Below are positions 47,288-60,610 of a DNA stretch of 64,000 nucleotides, in pieces. The stretch's first letter is position 1. Every line of letters begins with the position of its first letter. Under the pieces are notes generated by a model. That model was not told the origin of the DNA. It searched no databases and saw only the letters and a program-made list of their open reading frames with translations. A program made the position numbers and the translations under genes. The stretch is from Sipunculus nudus (taxonomy: Eukaryota; Annelida; Sipuncula; Golfingiida; Sipunculidae), in the NCBI GenBank assembly GCA_026874595.1, contig CM049306.1:10747019-10811018 (forward strand), read 5' to 3'.

Positions 47288-48962
47288 TTATAAATCCTGG
47301 ATAGCTTTTTCGATTTTATGACAGGTGGCACGACCTACATTCACGTTTACTCTGCAGACATCCAAGCTCATATCTCGGGAACCTTTTGACCGATTTGGCC
47401 AAAATTTTGCATGTGTATAGATCTCACATAGCTCGTCATCATAGGCAATACTGGTGGCGCCACCTGCAACCATTTTCGCACAGCATCCATCTGTTCATCT
47501 GCCTTGGGATAAAATCACTCATATCTCAACAGTGGTTTGACTTATCAACCTGAAATTTTGCAGGTTTATAAATCCTGGATAGCTTTTTCGATTTTATGAC
47601 AGGTGGCACGACCTACAATCACATTTACTCTGCAGACATCCAAGCTCATATCTCGAGAACTGTTTAACCAATTTCGCAAAAATTTTGCATGTGTATAGAT
47701 CTCACATAGCTCGTCATCATAGGCAATACTGGTGGCGCAACCTGCAACCATTTTTGCACAGGGTCCATCTGTTCATCTGCCTTGGAATAAAATCACTCAT
47801 ATCTCAGCAGTGGTCTGACTTATCAACTTGAAATTTTGCAGGTTTATAAATCCTGGACAGCTTTCTCAATTTTATGACAGGCGGCATGACCTACATTCAC
47901 GTTTACTCTGCAGACATCCAAGCTCATATCTCGGGAACCTTTTGACTGATTTGGCCAAAATTTTGCATGTCTATAGATCTCACATAGCTCGTCATCTTAG
48001 GCATACCTGGATACCTGGTGGAGCCACCTGCAACCACTTATGCACAGCGTCCATCTGTTCATCTGCCATAGGTAAAATCACTCATATCTCAGCAGTGGTC
48101 TGACTTATCAACCTGAAATTTTGCAGGTTGATACATCCTAGACAGCTTTCTTGATTTTATGACAGGTGGCACGACCTACATTCACATTTACTCTGCAGAC
48201 ATCCAAGCTCATATCTTGGGAACCATTTGACCGATTTGGTAAAAATTTTGCATGTGTATAGATCTCACATAGCTCGTCATCATAGGCAAAACTGGTGGCG
48301 CCACCTGCAACCATTTTTGCACAGGGTCCATCTGTTCATCTGCCTTGGGATAAAATCACTCATATCTCAGAAGTGGTTTGACTTTTCCACCTGAAATTTT
48401 GCAGATTTGTACATCCTGGACAGCTCTCTTGATTTTTTGACAGGTGACACGACCTACATTCACGTTTACTTTGCAGATATCCAAACTCATATCTCGGGAA
48501 CCATTTGACCAATTTGGCCAAAATTTAGCATGTGTATAGATCTCACATAGTTCTTCATCATAGGCAAAACTGGTGGCGCCACCTGCAACCACTTATGCAC
48601 AGCGTCCATCTATTCATCTGCCTTGGGATAAAATCACTCATATCTCAGAAGTGGTTTGACTTATCCACCTGAAATTTTTCAGGTTTATACATCCTGGACA
48701 GCTTTCTCGATTTTATGACAGGTGGCACGACCTACATTCATGTTTACTCTGCAGACATCCAAGCTCATATCTCGGGAACCGTATGACCGATTTGGCCAAA
48801 ATTTTGCATATGTATAGATCTCACATAGCTCTTCATCATAGGCAAAACTGGTGGCACCACCTGCAACCATTTTCGCACAGCATCCATCTGTTCATCTGCC
48901 TTTGGATAAAATCACTCATATATCAGCAGTGGTTTGACTTTTCCACCTGAAATTTTGCAGGT
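47288..48962. repeat. Module a-(b/c hybrid)-d-e-f-g
   Basis: One monomer (274 bp) shorter than 61443-63391, to which it is most similar; both carry GTGGCGCAACC in the c part. The f copy has TTTTTTGACAGGTGACACG. Confidence 0.87.
47566..47843. repeat. Hybrid monomer b/c
   Basis: It starts as b (TTATCAACCTG entry, GGATAGCTTTTTCG) and becomes c by CACGACC and ATCTCGAGAAC. The switch lies in the shared stretch at 47589-47609. GCACGACCTACAATC is private. Confidence 0.82.
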
Positions 48963-49795
48963 TTATAAATCCTGGACAGCTCTCTTGATTTTATGACAGG
49001 TTGCACCACCTACATTCAGGTTTACTTTGCAGATATCAAAACTCATATCTCGGGAACCGTTTGACTGATTTGGCTTAAATTTTTTATGTGTATAGATATC
49101 ACGTAGCTCTTCATCATAGGCAAAACTGGTGGCGCCACCTGCAACCACTTATGCACAGCGTCCATCTGTTCATCTGCCTTGGGATAAAATCACTCATATC
49201 TCAGAAACGGTTTGACTTATCCACCTGAAATTTTTCAGGTTTATACATCCTGGACAGCTTTCTCGATTTCATGAATGATGGCGCCACCTATATTCACATT
49301 TAGTCTGCAGACATCCAAGCTCGTATCTCGGTGATTGTTTGACCGATTGAGCCAAAATTTTGCTTGTGTATAGATCTCACGTAGCTCGTCATCATAGGCA
49401 AAACTGGTGGCGCCACCTGCAACCATTTTTGCACAGGGTCCATCTGTTCATCTGCCTTGGGATAAAATCACTCATATCTCAGAAGTGGTTTGACTTATCC
49501 ACCTGAAATTTTTCAGGTTTATACATCCTGGACAGCTTTCTCGATTTTATGACAGATGGTGCCACCTATATTCACATTTAGTCTGCAGACATCCAAGCTC
49601 GTATCTCGGTGACTGTTTGACCGATTGAGCCAAAATTTTGCTTGTGTATAGATCTCACGTAGCTCGTCATCATAGGCAAAACTGGTGGCGCCACCTGCAA
49701 CCATTTTTGAACAGGGTCCATCTGTTCATCTGCCTTGGGATAAAATCACTCATATCTCAGAAGTGGTTTGACTTATCCACCTGAATTTTTCAGGT
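48963..49795. repeat. Module h-i-j, with j carrying an i-like end
   Basis: The third monomer has the j body (GGTGCCACC, GTGACTGTTTG) but lacks the ATAAACAAAAGTGG of other j copies and reads CTCGTCATCATAGGCAAAAC as in i. It is probably a j/i exchange. TCAGAAACGG before i is private. Confidence 0.8.
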
Positions 49796-50352
49796 TTATA
49801 CATCCTGGACAGCTTTCTCGATTTTATGACAGATGGCACCACCTATATTCACATTTAGTCTGCAGACATCCAATCTCGTATCTCGGTGACTGTTTGACCA
49901 ATTGAGCCAAATTTTTGCATGTGTATAGAACTCACGTAGCTCGTCATCATAGGCAAAACTGGTGGCACCACCTGCAACCATTTTTGCACAGGGTCCATCT
50001 GTTCATCTGCCTTTGGATAAAATCACTCATTTCTCAGCAGTGGTCTGACTTATCAACTTGAAATTTTGCAGGTTTATACATCCTGGAGAGCTTTTTTCAA
50101 TTTTATGACAGGTGGCACGACCTACATTCACGTTTACTTTGCAGACATCCAAGCTCATACCTCGGGAACCTTTTGACCGATTTGGCCAAAATTTTGCATG
50201 TGTATAGATCTCACATAGCTCGTCATCATAGGCAAAACTGGTGGCACCACCTGCAACCATTTTTGCACAGCATCCATCTGTTCATCTGCCTTCGGATAAA
50301 ATCACTCATATATCAGCAGTGGTTTGACTTTTCCACCTGAAATTTTGCAGGT
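49796..50352. repeat. One-off monomer followed by class u
   Basis: The first monomer (FYTHAKIWLNWSN frame) fits no class with more than one member and is nearest to l and t. The second is a u copy with an extra base in GAGCTTTTTTCAA that frameshifts the antisense frame. Its spacer then switches to that preceding k. Confidence 0.75.
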
Positions 50353-51460
50353 TTATACATCCTGGACAGCTCTCTTGATTTTATGACAGGTTGCACCGCC
50401 TACATACAGGTTTACTTTGCAGATATCCAAGCTCGTATCTCGGTGACTGTTTGACAGATTGAGCCAAAAGTTTGCATGTGTATAAACCTCACGTAGCTCG
50501 TCATCATAGGCAAAACTGGTGGCGCCATCTGCAACCATTTTTGCACAGGGTCCATCTGTTCATCTGCCTTGGGATAAAATCACTCATATCTCAGAAGTGG
50601 TTTGACTTATCCACCTGAAATTATGCAGGTTTATACATCCTGGACAGCTTTCTCGATTTTATGACAGATGGCACCACCTATATTCACATTTAGTCTGCAG
50701 ACATCCAAGCTCATATCTCGGTGACTGTTTGACCGATTGAGCAAAAATTTTGCATGTGTATAGATCTCACGTAGCTCGTCATCATAGGCAAAACTGGTGG
50801 CACCACCTGCAACCATTTTTGCACAGGGTCCATCTGTTCATCTGCCTTTGGATAAAATCACTCATATCTCAGCAGTGGTCTGACTTATCAACTTGAAATT
50901 TTGCAGGTTTATACATCCTGGAGAGCTTTCTCAATTTTATGACAGGTGGCACGACCTACATTCACGTTTACTCTGCAGACATCCAAGCTCATATCTCGGG
51001 AACTGTATGACCGATTTGGCCAAAATTTTGCATGTGTATAGATCTCACATAGCTCTACATCATAGGCAAAACTGGTGCCACCTGCAACCATTTATGCACA
51101 GCGTCCATCTGTTCATCTGCCTTCGGATAAAATCACTCATATAACAGCAGTGGTTTGACTTTTCCACCTGAAATTTTGCAGGTTTATAAATCCTGGACAG
51201 CTCTTTGATTTTATGACAGGTTGCACCACCTAAATTCAGGTTTACTTTGCAGATATCCAAACTCATATCTCGGGAACCGTTTGACCGATTTGGCTTAAAT
51301 TTTTCATATGTATAGATCTCACATAGCTCTTCATCATAGGCAAAACTGGTGGCACCACCTGCAACCATTTTTGCACAGGGTCCATCTGTTCATCTGCCTT
51401 GGGATAAAATCACTCATATCTCAGAAGTGGTTAGACTTTTCCACCTGAAATTTTGAAGAT
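50353..51460. repeat. Module k-l-m-q
   Basis: Matches the left array at 36502 (shift 13,851) and the right array at 57839 (shift 7,486). The q copy lacks one base (GCTCTTTGATT near 51200), which extends the antisense frame to 102 codons by frameshift. Confidence 0.86.
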
Positions 51461-52845
51461 TTGTACATCCTGGACAGCTCTCTTGATTTTATGACAGGTG
51501 GCACAACCTACATTCACGTTTACTTTGCAGATATCCAAACTCATATCTCGGGAACCATTTGACCAATTTGGCCAAAATTTAGCATGTGTATAGATCTCAC
51601 ATAGCTCTTCATCATAGGCAAAACTGGTGGCGCCACCTGCAACCACTTATGCACAGCGTCCATCTGTTCATCTGCCTTGGGATAAAATCACTCATATCTC
51701 AGAAGTGGTTTGAATTATCCACCTGAAATGTTTCAGGTTTATACATCCTGGACAGCTTTCTCGATTTTATGACAGATGGTGCCACCTATATTTCACATTT
51801 AGTCTGCAGACATCCAAGCTCGTATCTCGGTGACTGTTTGACCGATTGAGCCAAAATTTTGCATATGTATAAATCTCACGTAGCTCGTCATCATAGGCAG
51901 AACTGGTGCCACCTGCAACAATTTATGCACAGCGTCCATCTGTTCATCTGCCTTTGGATAAAATCACTCATATATCAGCAGTGGTTTGACTTTTCCACCT
52001 GAAATTTTGCAGATTTATACATCCTGGACAGCTCTCTTGATTTTATGACAGGTGGCACGACCTACATTCAGGTTTACTTTGCAGATATCCAAGCTCGTAT
52101 CTCGGTGACTGTTTGACCAATTGAGCCAAAATTTTGCATGTGTATAGATCTCACGTAGCTCGTCATCATAGGCAAAACTGGTGGCACCACCTGCAACCAT
52201 TTTTGCACATGGTCCATCTGTTCATCTGCCTTTGGATAAAATCACTCATATCTCAGCAGTGGTCTGACTTATCAACTTGAAATTTTGCAGGTTTATACAT
52301 CCTGGAGAGCTTTCTCAATTTTATGACAGGTGGCACGACCTACATTCACGTTTACTCTGCAGACATCCAAGCTCATATCTCGGGAACCGTATGACCGATT
52401 TGGCCAAAATTTTGCATGTGTATAGATCTCACATAGCTCTACATCATAGGCAAAACTGGTGCCACCTGCAACCATTTATGCACAGCGTCCATCTGTTCAT
52501 CTGCCTTTGGATAAAATCACTCATATAACAGCAGTGGTTTGACTTTTCCACCTGAAATTTTGCAGGTTTATAAATCCTGGACAGCTCTCTTGATTTTATG
52601 ACAGGTTGCACCACCTAAATTCAGGTTTACTTTGCAGATATCCAAACTCATATCTCGGGAACCGTTTGACCGATTTGGCTTAAATTTTTCATATGTATAG
52701 ATCTCACATAGCTCTTCATCATAGGCAAAACTGGTGGCACCACCTGCAACCATTTTTGCACAGGGTCCATCTGTTCATCTGCCTTGGGATAAAATCACTC
52801 ATATCTCAGAAGTGGTTTGACTTTTCCACCTGAAATTTTGAAGAT
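51461..52845. repeat. Five-monomer unit r-s-t-m-q
   Basis: With the preceding m-q this gives two passes of m-q-r-s-t in a row (50909 and 52293, 1,384 bp apart). It is the uninterrupted equivalent of the series that contains the insertion. Confidence 0.87.
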
Positions 52846-54508
52846 TTGTACATCCTGGACAGCTCTCTTGATTTTATGACAGGTGGCACAACCTACATTC
52901 ACGTTTACTTTGCAGATATCCAAACTCATATCTCGGGAACCATTTGACCAATTTGGCCAAAATTTAGCATGTGTATAGATCTCACATAGCTCTTCATCAT
53001 AGGCAAAACTGGTGGCGCCACCTGCAACCACTTATGCACAGCGTCCATCTGTTCATCTGCCTTTGGATAAAATCACTCATATCTCAGAAGTGGTTTGAAT
53101 TATCCACCTGAAATGTTTCAGGTTTATACATCCTGGACAGCTTTCTCGATTTTATGACAGATGGTGCCACCTATATTTCACATTTAGTCTGCAGACATCC
53201 AAGCTCGTATCTCGGTGACTGTTTGACCGATTGAGCCAAAATTTTGCATATGTATAAATCTCACGTAGCTCGTCATCATAGGCAGAACTGGTGCCACCTG
53301 CAACAATTTATGCACAGCGTCCATCTGTTCATCTGCCTTTGGATAAAATCACTCATATATCAGCAGTGGTTTGACTTTTCCACCTGAAATTTTGCAGATT
53401 TATACATCCTGGACAGCTCTCTTGATTTTATGACAGGTGGCACGACCTACATTCAGGTTTACTTTGCAGATATCCAAGCTCGTATCTCGGTGACTGTTTG
53501 ACCAATTGAGCCAAAATTTTGCATGTGTATAGATCTCACGTAGCTCGTCATCATAGGCAAAACTGGTGGCAACACCTGCAACCATTTTTGCACAGGGTCC
53601 ATCTGTTCATCTGCCTTTGGATAAAATCACTCATATCTCAGCAGTGGTCTGACTTATCAACTTGAAATTTTGCAGGTTTATACATCCTGGAGAGCTTTCT
53701 CAATTTTATGACAGGTGGCACGACCTACATTCACGTTTACTTTGCAGACATCCAAGCTCATATCTCGGGAACCTTTTGACCGATTTGGCCAAAATTTTGC
53801 ATGTGTATAGATCTCACATAGCTCGTCATCATAGGCAAAACTGGTGGCACCACCTGCAACCATTTTCGCACAGCATCCATCTGTTCATCTGCCTTGGGAT
53901 AAAATCACTTATATCTCAACAGTGGTCTGACTTATCAACCTGAAATTTTGCAGGTTTATAAATCCTGGACAGCTTTCTACATTTTATGACAAGTGGCACG
54001 ACCTACTTTCACATTTACTCTGCAGACATCCAAGCTCATATCTTGGGAACCGTTTGACTAATTTGGCAAAAATTTTGAATGTGTATACATCTCACATAGC
54101 TCTTCATCATAGGCAAAAGTGGTGCCACCTGCAACCATTTATGCACAGCGTCCATCTGTTCATCTGCCTTTGGATAAAATCACTCATATATCAGCAGTGG
54201 TTTGACTTTTCCACCTGAAATTTTGCATGTTTATACATCCTGGACAGCTCTCTTGATTTTATGACAGGTTGCACCACCTACATTCAGGTTTACTTTGCAG
54301 ATATCCAAACTCATATCTCGGGGACCGTTTGACCGATTTGGCCAAAATTTTGCATGTGTATAGATCTCACATAGCTCTTCATCATAGCCAAAACTGGTGG
54401 TGCCACCTGCAACCACTTATGCACAGGGTCCATCTGTTCATCTGCCTTGGGATAAAATCACTCATATCTCATAAGTGGTTTGACTTATCCACCTGAAATT
54501 TTTCAGGT
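52846..54508. repeat. Module r-s-t-u-v-w
   Basis: A copy of 43408-45070 at 9,438 bp. The t copy has GTGGCAACACC. Confidence 0.87.
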
Positions 54509-55893
54509 TTATACATCCTGGACAGCTTTCTCGATTTTATGACAGATGGTGCCACCTATATTTCACATTTAGTCTGCAGACATCCAAGCTCGTATCTCGG
54601 TGACTGTTTGACCGATTGAGCCAAAATTTTGCATATGTATAAATCTCACGTAGCTCGTCATCATAGGCAGAACTGGTGCCACCTGCAACAATTTATGCAC
54701 AGCGTCCATCTGTTCATCTGCCTTTGGATAAAATCACTCATATATCAGCAGTGGTTTGACTTTTCCACCTGAAATTTTGCAGATTTATACATCCTAGACA
54801 GCTCTCTTGATTTTATGACAGGTGGCACGACCTACATTCAGGTTTACTTTGCAGATATCCAAGCTCGTATCTCGGTGACTGTTTGACCAATTGAGCCAAA
54901 ATTTTGCATGTGTATAGATCTCACGTAGCTCGTCATCATAGGCAAAACTGGTGGCACCACCTGCAACCATTTTTGCACAGGGTCCATCTGTTCATCTGCC
55001 TTTGGATAAAATCACTCATATCTCAGCAGTGGTCTGACTTATCAACTTGAAATTTTGCAGGTTTATACATCCTGGAGAGCTTTCTCAATTTTATGACAGG
55101 TGGCACGACCTACATTCACGTTTACTTTGCAGACATCCAAGCTCATATCTCGGGAACCTTTTGACCGATTTGGCCAAAATTTTGCATGTGTATAGATCTC
55201 ACATAGCTCGTCATCATAGGCAAAACTGGTGGCACCACCTGCAACCATTTTCGCACAGCATCCATCTGTTCATCTGCCTTGGGATAAAATCACTCATATC
55301 TCAACAGTGGTCTGACTTATCAACCTGAAATTTTGCAGGTTTATAAATCCTGGACAGCTTTCTACATTTTATGACAAGTGGCACGACCTACTTTCACATT
55401 TACTCTGCAGACATCCAAGCTCATATCTTGGGAACCGTTTGACTAATTTGGCAAAAATTTTGAATGTGTATACATCTCACATAGCTCTTCATCATAGGCA
55501 AAAGTGGTGCCACCTGCAACCATTTATGCACAGCGTCCATCTGTTCATCTGCCTTTGGATAAAATCACTCATATATCAGCAGTGGTTTGACTTTTCCACC
55601 TGAAATTTTGCATGTTTATACATCCTGGACAGCTCTCTTGATTTTATGACAGGTTGCACCACCTACATTCAGGTTTACTTTGCAGATATCCAAACTCATA
55701 TCTCGGGGACCGTTTGACCGATTTGGCCAAAATTTTGCATGTGTATAGATCTCACATAGCTCTTCATCATAGCCAAAACTGGTGGTGCCACCTGCAACCA
55801 CTTATGCACAGGGTCAATCTGTTCATCTGCCTTGGGATAAAATCACTCATATCTCATAAGTGGTTTGACTTATCCACCTGAAATTTTTCAGGT
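54509..55893. repeat. Five-monomer unit s-t-u-v-w, tandem copy
   Basis: A second pass at a 1,385-bp period, as at 45071. The t copy has ACATCCTAGACAG, which puts a stop at the end of its antisense frame. Confidence 0.88.
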
Positions 55894-56725
55894 TTATACA
55901 TCCTGGACAGCTTTCTCGATTTTATGACAGATGGTGCCACCTATATTTCACATTTAGTCTGCAGACATCCAAGCTGGTATCTCGGTGACTGTTTGACCGA
56001 TTGAGCCAAAATTTTGCATGTGTATAAATCTCACGTAGCTCGTCATCATAGGCAAAACTGGTGCCACCTGCAACAATTTATGCACAGCGTCCATCTGTTC
56101 ATCTGCCTTTGGATAAAATCAATCATATATCAGCAGTGGTTTGACTTTTCCACCTGAAATTTTGCAGATTTTTACATCCTGGACAGCTCTCTTGATTGTA
56201 TGACAGGTGGCACGACCTACATTCAGGTTTACTTTGCAGATATCCAAACTCATATCTCGGGAACCATTTCACCAATTTGGCCAAAATTTTGCATGTGTAT
56301 AGATCTCACATAGATCTTCATCATAGGCAAAACTGGTGGCGCCACCTGCAACCATTTTTGCACAGGGTCCATCTGTTCATCTGCCTTGGGATAAAATCAC
56401 TCATATCTCAGCAGTGGTCTGACTTATCAACTTGAAATTTTGCAGGTTTATACATCCTGGACAGCTTTCTCAATTTTATGACAGGTGGCACGACCTACAT
56501 TCACGTTTACTCTGCAGACATCCAAGCTCATATCTCGGGAACTGTTTGACCAATTTGGCAAAAACTTTGCATGTGTATAGATCTCACATAGCTCGTCATC
56601 ATAGGCAAAACTGGTGGCGCCACCTGCAACCATTTTTGCACAGGGTCCATCTGTTCATCTGCCTTGGGATAAAATCACTCATATCTCAGCAGTGGTTTGA
56701 CTTATCAACTTGAAATTTTGCAGGT
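55894..56725. repeat. Module s-x-y
   Basis: Shares AAGCTGGTATCTC in s and ATCAATCATATATC with 60611, so these two are closer to each other than to 46456. Confidence 0.86.
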
Positions 56726-57281
56726 TTATAAATCCTGGATAGCTTTTTCGATTTTATGACAGGTGGCACGACCTACATTCACGTTTACTCTGCAGACATC
56801 CAAGCTCATATCTCGGGAACCTTTTGACCGATTTGGCCAAAATTTTGCATGTGTATAGATCTCACATAGCTCGTCATCATAGGCAATACTGGTGGCGCCA
56901 CCTGCAACCATTTTCGCACAGCATCCATCTGTTCATCTGCCTTGGGATAAAATCACTCATATCTCAACAGTGGTTTGACTTATCAACCTGAAATTTTGCA
57001 GGTTTATAAATCCTGGATAGCTTTTTCGATTTTATGACAGGTGGCACAACCTACATTCACATTTACTCTGCAGACATCCAAGCTCATATCTCGGGAACCG
57101 TATGACCGATTTGGCCAAAATTTTGCATATGTATAGATCTCACATAGCTCTTCATCATAGGCAAAACTGGTGGCACCACCTGCAACCATTTTCGCACAGC
57201 ATCCATCTGTTCATCTGCCTTTGGATAAAATCACTCATATATCAGCAGTGGTTTGACTTTTCCACCTGAAATTTTGCAGGT
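56726..57281. repeat. Class a plus b/g hybrid
   Basis: The second monomer starts as b (GGATAGCTTTTTCG, GGCACAACC) and ends as g (ACCGTATGACCG, TTTTGCATATG). The switch lies within the 38 bp shared by both classes at 57062-57099. Compared with 61721-63391, five monomers (1,393 bp: b-c-d-e-f reduced to one hybrid) are missing. Confidence 0.88.
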
Positions 57282-58947
57282 TTATAAATCCTGGACAGCT
57301 CTCTTGATTTTATGACAGGTTGCACCACCTACATTCAGGTTTACTTTGCAGATATCAAAACTCATATCTCGGGAACCGTTTGACTGATTTGGCTTAAATT
57401 TTTTTATGTGTATAGATATCACGTAGCTCTTCATCATAGGCAAAACTGGTGGCGCCACCTGCAACCACTTATGCACAGCGTCCATCTGTTCATCTGCCTT
57501 GGGATAAAATCACTCATATCTCAGAAGTGGTTTGACTTATCCACCTGAAATTTTTCAGGTTTATACATCCTGGACAGCTTTCTCGATTTCATGAATGATG
57601 GCGCCACCTATATTCACATTTAGTCTGCAGACATCCAAGCTCGTATCTCGGTGATTGTTTGACCGATTGAGACAAAATTTTGCTTGTGTATAGATCTCAC
57701 GTAGCTCGTCATCATAGGCAAAACTGGTGGCACCACCTGCAACCATTTTTGCACAGCATCCATCTGTTCATCTGCCTTCGGATAAAATCACTCATATATC
57801 AGCAGTGGTTTGACTTTTCCACCTGAAATTTTGCAGGTTTATACATCCTGGACAGCTCTCTTGATTTTATGACAGGTTGCACCGCCTACATACAGGTTTA
57901 CTTTGCAGATATCCAAGCTCGTATCTCGGTGACTGTTTGACAGATTGAGCCAAAAGTTTGCATGTGTATAAACCTCACGTAGCTCGTCATCATAGGCAAA
58001 ACTGGTGGCGCCATCTGCAACCATTTTTGCACAGGGTCCATCTGTTCATCTGCCTTGGGATAAAATCACTCATATCTCAGAAGTGGTTTGACTTATCCAC
58101 CTGAAATTATGCAGGTTTATACATCCTGGACAGCTTTCTCGATTTTATGACAGATGGCACCACCTATATTCACATCTAGTCTGCAGACATCCAAGCTCAT
58201 ATCTCGGTGACTGTTTGACCGATTGAGCAAAAATTTTGCATGTGTATAGATCTCACGTAGCTCGTCATCATAGGCAAAACTGGTGGCACCACCTGCAACC
58301 ATTTTTGCACAGGGTCCATCTGTTCATCTGCCTTTGGATAAAATCACTCATATCTCAGCAGTGGTCTGACTTATCAACTTGAAATTTTGCAGGTTTATAC
58401 ATCCTGGAGAGCTTTCTCAATTTTATGACAGGTGGCACGACCTACATTCACGTTTACTCTGCAGACATCCAAGCTCATATCTCGGGAACCGTATGACCGA
58501 TTTGGCCAAAATTTTACATGTGTATAGATCTCACATAGCTCTACATCATAGGCAAAACTGGTGCCACCTGCAACCATTTATGCACAGCGTCCATCTGTTC
58601 ATCTGCCTTTGGATAAAATCACTCATATAACAGCAGTGGTTTGACTTTTCCACCTGAAATTTTGCAGGTTTATAAATCCTGGACAGCTCTCTTGATTTTA
58701 TGACAGGTTGCACCACCTAAATTCAGGTTTACTTTGCAGATATCCAAACTCATAACTCGGGAACCGTTTGACCGATTTGGCTTAAATTTTTCATATGTAT
58801 AGATCTCACATAGCTCTTCATCATAGGCAAAACTGGTGGCACCACCTGCAACCATTTTTGCACAGGGTCCATCTGTTCATCTGCCTTGGGATAAAATCAC
58901 TCATATCTCAGAAGTGGTTAGACTTTTCCACCTGAAATTTTGAAGAT
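57282..58947. repeat. Module h-i-k-l-m-q
   Basis: The h copy has one extra T (TTTTTTTATGTG), frameshifting its antisense frame. From k onward it matches 50353-51460 at about 7,486 bp. Confidence 0.86.
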
Positions 58948-60610
58948 TTGTACATCCTGGACAGCTCTCTTGATTTTATGACAGGTGGCACAACCTACAT
59001 TCACGTTTACTTTGCAGATATCCAAACTCATATCTCGGGAACCATTTGACCAATTTGGCCAAAATTTAGCATGTGTATAGATCTCACATAGCTCTTCATC
59101 ATAGGCAAAACTGGTGGCGCCACCTGCAACCACTTATGCACAGCGTCCATCTGTTCATCTGCCTTGGGATAAAATCACTCATATCTCAGAAGTGGTTTGA
59201 ATTATCCACCTGAAATGTTCCAGGTTTATACATCCTGGACAGCTTTCTCGATTTTATGACAGATGGTGCCACCTATATTTCACATTTAGTCTGCAGACAT
59301 CCAAGCTCGTATCTCGGTGACTGTTTGACCGATTGAGCCAAAATTTTGCATATGTATAAATCTCACGTAGCTCGTCATCATAGGCAGAACTGGTGCCACC
59401 TGCAACAATTTATGCACAGCGTCCATCTGTTCATCTGCCTTTGGATAAAATCACTCATATATCAGCAGTGGTTTGACTTTTCCACCTGAAATTTTGCAGA
59501 TTTATACATCCTGGACAGCTCTCTTGATTTTATGACAGGTGGCACGACCTACATTCAGGTTTACTTTGCAGATATCCAAGCTCGTATCTCGGTGACTGTT
59601 TGACCAATTGAGCCAAAATTTTGCATGTGTATAGATCTCACGTAGCTCGTCATCATAGGCAAAACTGGTGGCACCACCTGCAACCATTTTTGCACAGGGT
59701 CCATCTGTTCATCTGCCTTTGGATAAAATCACTCATATCTCAGCAGTGGTCTGACTTATCAACTTGAAATTTTGCAGGTTTATACATCCTGGAGAGCTTT
59801 CTCAATTTTATGACAGGTGGCACGACCTACATTCACGTTTACTTTGCAGACATCCAAGCTCATATCTCGGGAACCTTTTGACCGATTTGGCCAAAATTTT
59901 GCATGTGTATAGATCTCACATAGCTCGTCATCATAGGCAAAACTGGTGGCACCACCTGCAACCATTTTCGCACAGCATCCATCTGTTCATCTGCCTTGGG
60001 ATAAAATCACTCATATCTCAACAGTGGTCTGACTTATCAACCTGAAATTTTGCAGGTTTATAAATCCTGGACAGCTTTCTACATTTTATGACAAGTGGCA
60101 CGACCTACTTTCACATTTACTCTGCAGACATCCAAGCTCATATCTTGGGAACCGTTTGACTAATTTGGCAAAAATTTTGAATGTGTATACATCTCACATA
60201 GCTCTTCATCATAGGCAAAAGTGGTGCCACCTGCAACCATTTATGCACAGCGTCCATCTGTTCATCTGCCTTTGGATAAAATCACTCATATATCAGCAGT
60301 GGTTTGACTTTTCCACCTGAAATTTTGCATGTTTATACATCCTGGACAGCTCTCTTGATTTTATGACAGGTTGCACCACCTACATTCAGGTTTACTTTGC
60401 AGATATCCAAACTCATATCTCGGGGACCGTTTGACCGATTTGGCCAAAATTTTGCATGTGTATAGATCTCACATAGCTCTTCATCATAGCCAAAACTGGT
60501 GGTGCCACCTGCAACCACTTATGCACAGGGTCAATCTGTTCATCTGCCTTGGGATAAAATCACTCATATCTCATAAGTGGTTTGACTTATCCACCTGAAA
60601 TTTTTCAGGT
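58948..60610. repeat. Module r-s-t-u-v-w
   Basis: A copy of 52846-54508 at 6,102 bp. Only one pass of s-t-u-v-w is present here, so this locus has one 1,385-bp unit fewer than the other two. Confidence 0.87.

Noticed and set aside
51060-51368. 102-codon minus-strand frame as a longer gene
   Set aside because: Produced by a one-base deletion in a class q monomer that joins two frames; its sequence is two satellite frames in different phases.
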